Source of the DNA: Beroe forskalii
Lineage: Eukaryota; Ctenophora; Nuda; Beroida; Beroidae
Assembly (NCBI GenBank): GCA_011033025.1
Contig: WFMF01000331.1
Span: 124,001-188,000, forward strand
DNA length: 64,000 bases
Direction: 5' to 3'
The notes beneath the pieces were generated by a model that ran no database searches, was not told the origin of the DNA, and worked only from the letters and a program-made list of their open reading frames with translations. Of the stretch, positions 13,301 to 21,586 are shown in pieces; positions within the stretch are counted from its first letter, which is position 1, and every line of letters begins with the position of its first letter. A program made the translations under genes and the position numbers.

Positions 13301-16300
13301 CCACAAATCACCCAAAACATCGATAAAACTAACGAAAATTGTTTGAAACTATAGTAATATCAATAACAACACGTTAATAGCATCAACAATCCATATTGGC
13401 ATGAAAAGTCCAATTTTTGAAAAAACCTAACCCAAAAACCAAAAAACCAAAAAAAACCAAAAAATACCAAAAAAACCCAAAAAAAACCAAAAAAAACCAA
13501 GGCCCACCCTACTTTTCCGATTCTTGGGCTAGGTTTTTTTTGGTTTTTTTTGGGCTTCATCCCCCCCAAAAATGCAGTTCGAACTGCGACTGTTCGCGTA
13601 AATTCGTTCAGCGTAAACCTTGCAGTTATCAAACTCTATTCCCCATCCTAAATGTATATTAGGATGACATGACAGGGTCGTCATGACGACTCTATACTTC
13701 AGGAATATGACGCGGATCTGGACGATGACGAGTTGGTGGTGGAGCAGGAGGAACTGGAAAGCCGGATCTGTGACAGCATCATCAAGTCCATAACTAGCAG
13801 TTCTAAGGAGGACCTTCTCAAACAAATCGAGGATAGGGTGAGTTGGTGTATTGGTATCTTTTTTCTAGCTCGTGATCAAAAGGTCCCGGGTTCAATTCCC
13901 TGCTGTTCCCACTGAGCTACGGGTGAAGGATACCTAGTTCTAAGGAAGGCCGCCTCAAAGAAATCGAGGATAGGGTGAGAAGAGCTGGGGTTTTTTAATC
14001 TCAAACAGTCGAGGATAGGGTGAGTAGATTTAGTGGTTTTAATCGCTGTTAGATTGACCAATCAGCTTGCAAGTTGACCGTAAACCAGCGCATTGATTAC
14101 AGTTGCTGTCATGGCGATTTGGTGATCTTACTGGACACTAGTAAGCTGATATACCCTAAAACATACTTAACCCCTCCTTAGGAAACGACCGCTTAACCGA
14201 ACCGAAACCGAAATGCCGGTTAACCGGACTTTTTAGCTAACCGAAACCGTAACCAGATTTATTGAGAAATAGTAACCGGTCGTTTGTTACCCTCCTCTAG
14301 GTGGAAGGCACGTCGGATGAGGCCCTGAAGATCAAGAAGAACGGAAGGAAGAAGAAAACGTCCTTCTCCAAGTCTGGGGACGAGTGGTCCCAGAGCTCAA
14401 CCGAACCGGACGCTCCTTCGGACACCCTCCTCACCGTGAGTTTTTAACCAAATTAAGATGACCACACGTGAAATAGGCGGGTAGGATGACGTCATCATCA
14501 TAATATTGTGATGAAGTGAGTAGTGAGTACTGAGTTGATCACGTTTAACCGCCTATTTCTCGTGCGCGGTGTTAAATCCCCGACATCATTTTGCGAATTG
14601 TACCTTTTTCAATCTTAGAAAATCACGTTGAAGCAGGCCAGCTAGGATCCAACGATCAAGTTTTGATGAGATGAAATTGAAAAACTCATGTGATGAGTTT
14701 TTCATCTCATCAGAATGTCACTTTTATAGAAATTTAATCAATATTGTGCCTCCTTTCCTTGGTCACCGAATCATTAATCAAATAACTCATCTCATCCTTT
14801 TATCGATGTGATGTATCTCTGCTGGATATCTTGATCAGGCAATTATCCTCTTTCAGTAAAAACCGATAGCGTGTCAAACTCTTACGTGCGCGGCTTTTCC
14901 GTGCGCAGTGTAATCGTGCGCGGCTCAGGGCTCTTTGTCAGACAGTGAGCCGCGCACTATTACACCGCGCATGGAAAAGCCGCGTATATATGAGTTAGAC
15001 ACGCCCCTGTAAGAATGGCTTGCTGACAAGCAGCTTTCACTCCCTCCCCAGGTTAAGCGGTACGTACCGACTAGCTAGGAAATGTTCCGCGGTACGTACT
15101 GCGGTACATACCGACTATTTGATGTATCTCTGCTGTTGAGAGATACATCCAACCTTCCCCAGGTTACCTAAGTGAGGAGGGCTTTCTTACAAGCAGCTTT
15201 TCAGAGTTATTTCATCAATATCCTGCCTCTTTGGTTGCAGGTTAACCATCCCGCAGGTGAAGCCGCGGAGGAAGCGTAAGAAGAGTCGGGACAGGAGACA
15301 GGAGGGCGGGATCCTGCTCTCTCCCTCAATCAGCCCTGCTGACGGCATCTCCGACCCTCAGAGGTAAACATTGACGAATCAGCGAGCAGGCTTCGTATGA
15401 TGCTGCGCGCTTATTGGTTCGCTTCGTATGATGCAGGGCGCTGATTGGCTCGCTGCGCCCTGATTGGTTCGGATGATCATTTGAACACCCGACACTGGGA
15501 GGGCGTTGCACAGTTCCATCCCTCCCGGGTATCCTCAGGTATATATCACCCGGGGAGGCATTGTATAAGTCATGATGTTAAACCTCTGTTTATAGTTGCG
15601 GGGACTGCATCCTCTTGCCTTTATATTGATGGGATTGGATTTATAAGCGTGTCTTAAGTACACGAAGTGTGAAACTTTTGTAGTTCTGATTGATATTGAA
15701 TTGCTCAGGCTCTAAATGAGCATATTCAATTTGTCATTGGTTTGATGCGATGGTGTTGTGATGACGGCAATTCGCAAATATATTGAAGGCTCCTGATTGG
15801 TTGATTGGTTAGATATATGCAATTGGTGGTTTCTGATTGGATGATCGGTTTGAGATATATGCACGGAGTCGTGAACTTGAAGTGGTCTTCGCACGAAGTT
15901 GTCTGTCCTCTGAAATAGAAATTCGCTTCTGATCGCAAAGCCAAGCTGTGTGCGTCTTGATTCTGTCAATATAAACCACATAAACGAATTTATACAAGAG
16001 CTTCAACCATTTGTTACCGTATATAGGTATATGTCCTTTGAACCTTAAAACACACCTTAGATTTAAGGCTGTGCAGCGAATATGTTGACTTTCTGAAGTC
16101 AACTCTAGTCCGTGATTTGCTATGGTTATAACGCCGAACTCCTGTGCTTACTGTCTGTTAATCCCCGCCAAATATATATTCAAATAAACATCAACTTGAC
16201 AACTTCACAGGAGTCAAGAGCACATAATTTAATCTTTACGAGTTTATGCGTCAAACATTTATTGACATTGCTGTTCCTACTGTATGCGCTCCATGCTCTG

Positions 16301-19300
16301 GTCTTGCCGCATTTTGTTGTGAAATTCGTATATTTGCAGAAAAATTATACATGCGTAATAAGAGCAATAGATTCAGTGAAACGAGGCAATAATCTTGAGT
16401 TGATTGCTCCAGCTTTACTAGAATAGATAATTTTATGAGTTTACCAAGAGCCCATAAAACCACACCGCACCACCTCGTGCAATAAAACTCACACTGAACT
16501 ATCGGCGGTGTGACGTCATCAACTCACCACTATGAGCTATGAAAATGACGTCATGGCAACCTCCTTCTTTAACTGGCGATCACTATAGATGCGCCTGGAT
16601 CAGTTCTTCATTAACACTAACTCGATTGGCATATATGAGAGCTAGCCCACCGCACTCCGCCAATTGACCAATCAGCGCGCGAGCTGACAACACGCTCGTG
16701 CTCTGATTGGCCAATGTGATTGACACTCTCGCTATGGTATAATCGAGGTCGAATTGTATGTCGATTTCTGATTAAGTTAAACGCTACGATCGAGGAGTTG
16801 ATTTCATTTATACCACTGTGAATCCCTACTGAATGAGAGAGTCATCCCCCTACATATGATGGGCGTTGTGGTTCTGTAGATTATGGGAGAGTCTCATGGG
16901 CTTAATCGGGAGTCAGTTATTTCTTTGAGGTTGCAAAGTCTTTAAATCGTAAGGTACTTTGAGGTTCTAAAGTGTTTTGAGTTTTGAAGTGTTAGTTCTT
17001 TAATTTGTGATATTGTGGAGATTAGCTCACCAACCATCAGCTTTACACGGAATGATCCGTGTTTAAAGATCTCGTGGATATACCTGCATAGTGCATCCTC
17101 TAGAATTTATAATATGTTGCTTAGGAATTCACGGTGATTCTGTAACGGATATTGGTTTTTGAAACGTATAAGGTTTTTGGTAATTATACTATAGATTTAT
17201 TGACTCTTCTGTCTTACGATTCTTTTCACAGTGATTTGCTGCATTATACCTTTTTCTGAATTAGGCACCCTTGTTTTTGCAATGATTTCCATTTTTCTCC
17301 GGAATAGAAAATTATTAGTTAAGCTGCAGCTGTTTCCATGCAGGGGCATAGACAGATCTTTGAAAAGTAGGTGGCGAGTTACATTCAAAATCTGTTCAAT
17401 TTTCTGTTTTTCTTGGCTCAAAGTTCGCATCTCAACAAAATCAACAAGATTTTCATATTTTCTGTCTCGCCCCTATTTCAAAGTTAAGCTGTCTCAAAGT
17501 TAAGCTGTTTCAACGTTGATTTCATGAAAAACGATTCATTCTCAATGACCCTTGTTGAAACACAATTTTAAAAGGTGTCTGGATATTGATAGAAGCATGA
17601 TTTTAGGTTGCAGTATAATATATTGACGTGCATGGGCTTTCTTGCAATTCCATTTGATCATTAATTGTTTCGCTTGTTGGTTTTGAGCTCTATGCATTTA
17701 TGATCGAATATTCAATGTGAGTTCATTAAAATTGAACAAATTCTGATTAATTCATTGTAATATAATCCATTACAATAATTAATTATGTTAATCTTTAATT
17801 GCAACTTTGCAAGACCTAGATACCTGCTCACATAGTGAAATCTTTAATTTGATAACTATATAATCGTAAATTTTAATCGATTTCTAACCGAATTTTATGC
17901 CGGCAGTATTCGCACCGAAATGGAGAACACTGACAACTGCGGGGATTTACCTACACCCTCCGAGCACAGCCAATCAGACTTCAAAACGGCACCGGGGAGC
18001 CAATCAGATCTGCAGCCAGTTTCAGTCGACCAATCAGAGCTCAGAACAACTTCTGTCGCTAGCCAATCAGATTTGAGACCAGCCTGCGTCGCTACCCAAT
18101 CACAAGCCCCCACCCGAAGCATTCCAACACTGCCTAAGTTAGAGAAGATCAATGATGTAGCCAACTACACTGATGATAACGACAACTCTGGATTTGGGAA
18201 TGTCGAAGGGAGGAGTGGGAACGTTGAAGGGAGCAATGGATATTGTGTCGAGGAGGAGTTTGAAGAGGAGGGGGAGCATCTTGCTTCTGAAATCCCCAAG
18301 ATAGATTTCCCAACAATAACCTCTTCTGGTGAGTTTTCCACGCTTTTTCCTTTAATCATTAATCATTGGGCAGTATTGTGATGGCGCGGGCGTGGCGAAC
18401 TTCTTCGTGCGCAGCTTTTCCATGCGCAGCGTAATCGTGCGCGGCTCACTGCCTGTCATTAACAAGCAGTGAGCCGCGCACGATTATGCCGCGCACAGAA
18501 AAGCCGCGCACAAACGAGTTCGACAACTCCCTTTTGAGCACTGATTGGCTTCACCACTCACCTCTTCATCTCCTCTTCTGTTTCCAATACGGATGAGAAC
18601 CTGGCAGAGATAGTGAGGCAGGACGAGGAGGATCCGACCCTCAGCAGCGGCTCCACTGACGACTGGGTAAATGCAGGGGTTTTCAGGGATGGGAGGGTAA
18701 TTGGGGTTTAAAGATTTTAAAGGTTGTGGTTGGGTGAGTGAGGTTACACAGGGTTTAAAGGATGTGGCTGGGTGTGTAAGTGTGCTTTAAGGGCCAAAAA
18801 GTAGGGATCCTTATTCTGATAAATCCTCCTAATCTCGCTCCACCTCTCAGACGCAGAGCGACATGAAAGGGAGGGGTGAGTGGGAGCTACAAGTTCTGCG
18901 TGATGTGATCAAACACTTTGAGCAGGACTACGAGGAATCGGAGAAAGTCCTGGAGGAGAAGAGGCAGAGGGATAAGAAGATGAGGATGGAAACATTTCCT
19001 TGCGTTTAAAAAGATTTAATTTATTTTAAGAAGATTTGTGCTGACAGCTGTTCGAACTGCAGTGTTCGCGTCTTTTGTGTGCGCGGCGTACAGATATTTC
19101 ATTCATGTGTCTATATGCCGCGCAAACTTACGCCGCGCACAGAAAACTGCAGTTCAAACTGTCACCGTAATCCCTCCTCGTATCCCAGGATGGAGATTAA
19201 GATGCTGAAAACTCAGATCGCAGTCCACAAAATGGATCTCCGTCTGCGGAGTGACTTTACGCCCCTCCACACCTCGACCCCCCGCCCAAAAGATCAAGCC

Positions 19301-19426
19301 TCTTCCACACCCCGCTCCAAGGAGCAAACCTCTTCCACAGCCTCCCCCAGAGCTCAGTCAAACTCAAAGAACAGAACCGCGCTTGACTCCTTTCTGCTGA
19401 GTGAGAATAGTTTCACTAAGAAGTGA
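1361..19426 (+). CDS. ITPRID/KRAP-family (IP3-receptor-interacting) protein, 22 exons
   Basis: Family members bind IP3 receptors and position them near actin. Exons: 1361-1467, 1718-1824, 2384-2533, 2665-2736, 3028-3230, 3437-3562, 4775-4928, 6688-6782 (or to 6800), 6963-7027, 7350-7492, 8345-8450, 8732-8823, 9361-9455, 9759-9905, 11572-11673, 13703-13837, 14301-14435, 15257-15363, 17907-18328, 18608-18666, 18851-18984, 19189-19426. Phases agree at every junction and give 997 codons plus TGA. Residues 43-64 (DVLYNLGF...VPKRFL) match the IP3R-binding motif of human ITPRID2/TESPA1; a RSHSLP motif and a C-terminal coiled coil (about 885-945, starting WELQVLRD) also recall ITPRID2. The middle is low-complexity and acidic; exon 19 repeats SQSD. 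The exon 20 acceptor is weak, and the last intron reads GA-AG. Gene structure is firmer than the family name. Confidence 0.75.
1983..2383 (+). repeat. 99-bp tandem repeat carrying the exon 3 splice acceptor
   Basis: Copies of GTGTCAGGTGATTGGAATGG begin at 1983, 2080, 2179, 2278 and 2377, giving periods of 97, 99, 99 and 99 bp. The last copy runs into the exon 3 coding sequence at 2384. Each unit repeats the acceptor (TGTCAG), the first codons of exon 3 (GDWNGQV) and a pyrimidine-rich stretch. The 99-bp units are open in the exon 3 frame, so acceptors at 2087, 2186 or 2285 would add 33, 66 or 99 residues without a shift. Confidence 0.9.
2741..2882. mobile_element. Foldback MITE family A, copy 1
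   Basis: Palindromic element in intron 4 of the ITPRID-like gene. The arms share GTTCGAACTGCAGTTT, then a GCGCGGCGTACAGACATG-type centre, and the right end reads AACTGTCACCGTT. Eight copies of this family lie in the window, all but one of them whole or nearly so. No coding capacity. Confidence 0.85.
3571..3688. mobile_element. Foldback MITE family A, copy 2
   Basis: Same palindrome as the copy at 2741, here just after the exon 6 donor. The left arm has AACTGCAGTTTTGTTTGTG, the right arm GCACACAAAACTGCAGTTC followed by CTGTCACCGTT. Confidence 0.85.
3720..4740 (+). mobile_element. 5'-truncated LINE (non-LTR retrotransposon), 3' end
   Basis: The reading frame 3766-4251 ends with a cysteine-histidine cluster (HCEYC, then TAHHILCKCSYF) of the kind found at the C-terminus of LINE ORF2 proteins after the reverse transcriptase, followed by a lysine/arginine-rich tail. 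A 480-bp 3' UTR follows and ends in about six ATACA repeats (4707-4736), a microsatellite tail typical of several non-LTR clades. Endonuclease and reverse transcriptase are absent, so it is a dead fragment inside intron 6 of the ITPRID-like gene. The 5' limit is approximate and the clade is undetermined. Confidence 0.65.
7050..7135. mobile_element. Foldback MITE family A, copy 3 (partial)
   Basis: The left arm (GACAGTTCGAACTGTGGTTT, then GCGCGGCGTAAGTTTGCGCG) is clear; the right arm is degraded beyond about 7135. Lies in intron 9 of the ITPRID-like gene. Confidence 0.7.
7452..7690 (+). repeat. 65-67 bp tandem repeat carrying the exon 10 splice donor
   Basis: Four copies of a unit containing CCAGATCCAGATTTGATGAA and ending CCTATTCTTGGTAAGGGCT. 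The first copy holds the real exon 10 end (donor after 7492). The other donors follow 7559, 7625 and 7690. Each copy repeats about 40 nt of coding sequence (SRSRFDEISKPIL) plus the start of the intron. Because the periods are 67, 66 and 65, only the fourth donor (198 nt on) keeps the original phase. Confidence 0.9.
7787..7895 (+). repeat. Direct duplication of about 55 bp in intron 10
   Basis: Two adjacent diverged copies that share TTAGTGATGG near the start and CTAGAAGACTTTAAATTGGA at the end. Non-coding. Confidence 0.7.
8836..9350 (+). repeat. Minisatellite, unit about 15 bp (ACTCTGACACCACTT)
   Basis: Around thirty diverged copies of CACTCTGACACCACTT-like units fill most of intron 12 of the ITPRID-like gene, beginning about 13 bp after the exon 12 donor and ending just before the exon 13 acceptor. 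No coding potential of its own. Confidence 0.9.
9657..9745 (+). repeat. Short tandem repeat, unit about 13-26 bp (GTCCTATTAAGGG)
   Basis: Alternating GTCCTATTAAGGG and CCTATTAG units in intron 13, ending just before the exon 14 acceptor. A T-rich stretch lies upstream at 9586-9616. Confidence 0.8.
9941..10243. mobile_element. GC-rich insert with 14-bp inverted ends
   Basis: GGGGGCTGGCAAGC at the left end is repeated in inverse at the right end (GCTTGCCAGCCCCC). In between lie about three GC-rich tandem units built on CGAAGGGCCCGAGGGCGAGC, far above the local GC content. Open frames across it run on both strands, as expected from composition, and are not genes. No clear target duplication. 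Lies in intron 14 of the ITPRID-like gene. Confidence 0.6.
11117..11394. repeat. Large inverted repeat, arms about 110 bp, spacer about 55 bp
   Basis: The left arm, about 11117-11226, starts TTTCCCAAAACCAAAAAGGA, and the right arm, about 11281-11394, is its near-perfect reverse complement. The arms include GTAAAACCCATGATATGAGA and the GC-rich CCGCGGCGGTTTTAAGGCG. The transcript would fold into a long hairpin inside intron 14 of the ITPRID-like gene. The near identity suggests recent origin or gene conversion; probably part of a foldback transposon. Confidence 0.9.
11681..11761. mobile_element. Foldback MITE family A, copy 4, left part (split by an insertion)
   Basis: The left arm (GGGGACAGTTCAAACTCAGTT) and centre are here, and the right arm starts to read GCGCACGCAAAAATG, where a 1.8 kb element interrupts it. 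The remainder (AAAAATGCAGTTCGAACTG) resumes at 13567. Confidence 0.8.
11762..13566. mobile_element. DNA transposon (non-autonomous) with 8-bp target duplication
   Basis: The ends are inverted repeats: GGGGGGATGAAGCCCAAAAA on the left and its reverse complement on the right. The flanking CAAAAATG occurs at 11754-11761 and again at 13567-13574, an 8-bp target-site duplication as made by hAT-type transposases. A subterminal block (ACTTTTCCGATTCTTGGGCT) recurs near both ends. A perfect hairpin sits in the middle. The interior has no convincing reading frame, so it is non-autonomous. It lies in intron 15 of the ITPRID-like gene, inside a family A MITE, and is therefore younger than that MITE. Confidence 0.85.
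12423..12475. repeat. Perfect 25-bp hairpin inside the 1.8 kb transposon
   Basis: Arms 12423-12447 and 12451-12475 are exact reverse complements (ending GCCAGGCAAG / CTTGCCTGGC) with a 3-nt ATT loop. Confidence 0.9.
13567..13587. mobile_element. Foldback MITE family A, copy 4, right part
   Basis: Continues the copy split at 11761: CAAAAATGCAGTTCGAACTG. The usual CACCGTTA end is missing or altered. Confidence 0.75.
13790..14025 (+). repeat. Three copies of the exon 16 end with its donor
   Basis: The end of exon 16 (CAAATCGAGGATAGG, donor after 13837) is echoed at about 13938-13980 (TCTAAGG...AAATCGAGGATAGGGTGAG) and, shorter, at about 14003-14024 (CAGTCGAGGATAGGGTGAG). Both downstream copies keep the GGATAGG|GTGAG donor. 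Between the first two copies, 13866-13920, lies GGTTCAATTCC, a B-box-like word that may be a worn tRNA-derived SINE. Confidence 0.8.
14195..14300. repeat. GGTTAACCGG-rich repeat
   Basis: Repeated ACCGAAACCG / GGTTAACCGG words; the same kind of sequence recurs at 45325-45440. Probably the end of a dispersed repeat. In intron 16 of the ITPRID-like gene. Confidence 0.6.
14459..14580. mobile_element. MITE family C copy with CRE core
   Basis: Ends: GAAATAGGCGGGTAGGATGA on the left and CCGCCTATTTCTCGTGCG on the right, which are inverted. The interior holds TGACGTCATCATCATAAT and GAGTTGATCACG. The same structure recurs at 23968, 27940 and 52614. Confidence 0.8.
14664..14711. repeat. Hairpin, arms about 22 bp
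   Basis: GATGAGATGAAATTGAAAAA is followed by a near-complement ending TTTTTCATCTCATC. Intron 17 of the ITPRID-like gene. Confidence 0.7.
14870..15008. mobile_element. Foldback MITE family B, copy 1
   Basis: Palindrome with arms built on GTGCGCGGCTTTTCC and GTGCGCGGCTCA, closing with TGAGTTAGACACGCCCC. The same family is at 18389, 34563 and 58244, and its terminal word GGCGTGTCGAACTC also stands alone at about 8461. Confidence 0.85.
15364..15880. repeat. CCAAT-rich stretch in intron 18
   Basis: About nine ATTGG/CCAAT words, several in a diverged tandem unit (GCTTCGTATGATGC...CTGATTGGCTCG) at 15380-15475 and more at 15738-15850. It could be a promoter-like element or simply a worn repeat; nothing in the sequence decides. 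Confidence 0.5.
18389..18533. mobile_element. Foldback MITE family B, copy 2
   Basis: Arms with GTGCGCAGCTTTTCCATGCG and GTGAGCCGCGCACGATTATG around a CTGCCTGTCATTAACAAGCA centre. Intron 19 of the ITPRID-like gene. Confidence 0.85.
19040..19169. mobile_element. Foldback MITE family A, copy 5
   Basis: Whole palindrome (GCTGTTCGAACTGCAGTGTT ... AACTGCAGTTCAAACTGTCA) filling most of the last intron of the ITPRID-like gene, 20 nt from the final acceptor. Confidence 0.85.
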
Positions 19427-21586
19427 AGGGCCGCTGCAGTTATTAAGTCTTCGTTGTAAGTTTCATCTTGGCTATTGATATGATGACGTGTTGAGCCGTT
19501 GAGTAATTTGGGTTAACCAGAATTTCCAAAAATGGAAATTTCACAGTTTCAGCCTTTTTGAGTGTGATCCGGGTTCAGAACTTTGAATCGTTAACTCGAT
19601 TTTATCCAGCACAAAAAGTTGGAAAATTTTTTCCTGGCTCAATTCAACGAGAGCTGAAGTTTCCAGATATTTATTGGTCGCGTGCTATATTTTAATGGCG
19701 CATTTGTTTTGTTATTGTTTTTTGTTTCATTTTTGAAAATAATGATCAGTTTGATCCCCAGTAGATGTCGTTGAACCGCTGATTTTCCGCTAATGAGAAA
19801 ATAATTTCAGCTGAGATTGATTGTGCACTTTCCGGTATAACAATTTCTTGCAGATTCAAGATGCGATGTGTTTTCGTTGTTCTCAACGATTTTTGGGCTT
19901 ATTTGAATTATCCCCTTTCCGATTTTTACTATCTATAATTCAAGGGGAGTTGGGAATATTCTATCAATATTTCGAGTTAAACGCCGCCCTATAAAATAAT
20001 TTAATTTGGGAATACTTTTGCATTACCATAGGGCCTGTTTTCACTAGAGCAGATATCAATCACCCATCGAATTGAATAGGCCTATTTCCCACTCAAGGTA
20101 ATAAGGGCCTTCAATACTTCATTCAATTTGAATTTCACTCCTTAATTTTAAATTCCATTTATTTAAGAATCACTTAAAGCCATTGAATTCTAGTTTTTGA
20201 TTCTTACCTTACAAGACAAAATAACATGGGACAATAATTCAAGGGATCGAAATTTTGGGGTTCGAAATATACTTCATTTTAAATTAAATCATTTCAATTT
20301 TCAAATTCGATAAAAATAAGGTAACTTTTGATAAATCAAACTTTATTTTATTAAATTCTATTCAGTTTGAAATTCATTTCCCTTTATCGAGTCGAGTGTA
20401 GGAGGTTTCATTAGGAATTACTGCATTTAAGATATTTTTAACTCTGATTAACAGCTGATTAAGCCTACCAAAAAGTTGCCCAAATTCAGTTTTTTTCAAC
20501 ATCTGAAATACTCGATTTTTTATGATTAAAAAACAACAAAATAAAACTCATTGGATCGTCTCAGCATTGATTTATTAGCATAATACATCAAGAAAATGAT
20601 AAATAAGTTATCAAATAGGAATAAATGAAATTATTAACTCACAAATAGTTATAGTATTGGGCAGAGCATTTTTCAACTATTCTTGGGGTAAAGTTAAATC
20701 CGGTTCATATTCCATCGTGGCTTTTATGATTGTTCACCGAAGTTTCGAGCATCACAAATGAGCTTGAACCCCAAAAAATATTGAAAAACACACTGCTCCA
20801 CGGAAAGTTCAGCACATTAAATATCGCGTTCAATTCGTTTACTGATAATCAATACTTCTACTGATCATCATAATTCGTTAACCGATAATCGTAACACGTT
20901 TACTGATAATCGTAATATCTTCTGTTATCAAACCCTCCAGTCTTCTGAACTGTTTCGTCAGATATTCCATCTGATTGAGTGGCAAATACTCAAACACTAC
21001 CTTTACAACTTGCTACAAGCTTTCAAGAAATCTAAATTTAATATGATATGTGAATATTAAAACAAGGCATCCATGAAAGACATTTTTTCTTGAAATTAAG
21101 TGACTGACAAATTTTGAACTTGAAGAATGTTGAATCGACTGGTAAAACTGTTTTTTACTGCAAAATTCCATCAATTTTCTAAAACATCAAAATCTTAAAA
21201 CTTTAAACGGTACTTGGAACTCATCAATGTTAATCTTATCTCAGTATAGAAAAGTAATACTGCGAACTTAAGCTATCTATCTGAAATTTGATGGATAGTC
21301 TATTTTCAGTTTCACATAAATAATTTAGATTAAAACTGAAATTCAAAAATTCTAATAATTCTTATGGGATAATGGTCGTAAAACTGCAAACCAGCATCAC
21401 AATAAGTTCTGTTCCTGATAAAGCTGTTAAGTAGCATTTACTAATCTCACTACTTTCATGGTGACTTAAATACGCCTAAATTTATATACCAGAACTAATT
21501 ATAATAAAAACATTACCATATCAATTTCATGATTTATCAATTAATCATATATAATTTCATGTGATAACATAACTTTTGAAAGTATA
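19427..21586. other. Convergent 3' flanks, no gene seen
   Basis: AT-rich, no exon recognised. AATAAA at about 20537 can serve the plus-strand ITPRID-like gene; TTTATT at about 20569, read on the other strand, can serve the minus-strand secreted-protein gene, so the two transcripts probably end close together. Confidence 0.5.

Noticed and set aside
13860-13925. Possible tRNA gene
   Set aside because: Only a B-box-like GGTTCAATTCC and a poor T-arm are present; no acceptor stem, anticodon arm or A box. At most a tRNA-derived SINE remnant.
15241-15256. Earlier acceptor for exon 18 (GTTGCAG at 15240)
   Set aside because: In phase 0 it runs into a stop codon after twelve codons; the acceptor CCCGCAG at 15256 is open and phase-consistent.
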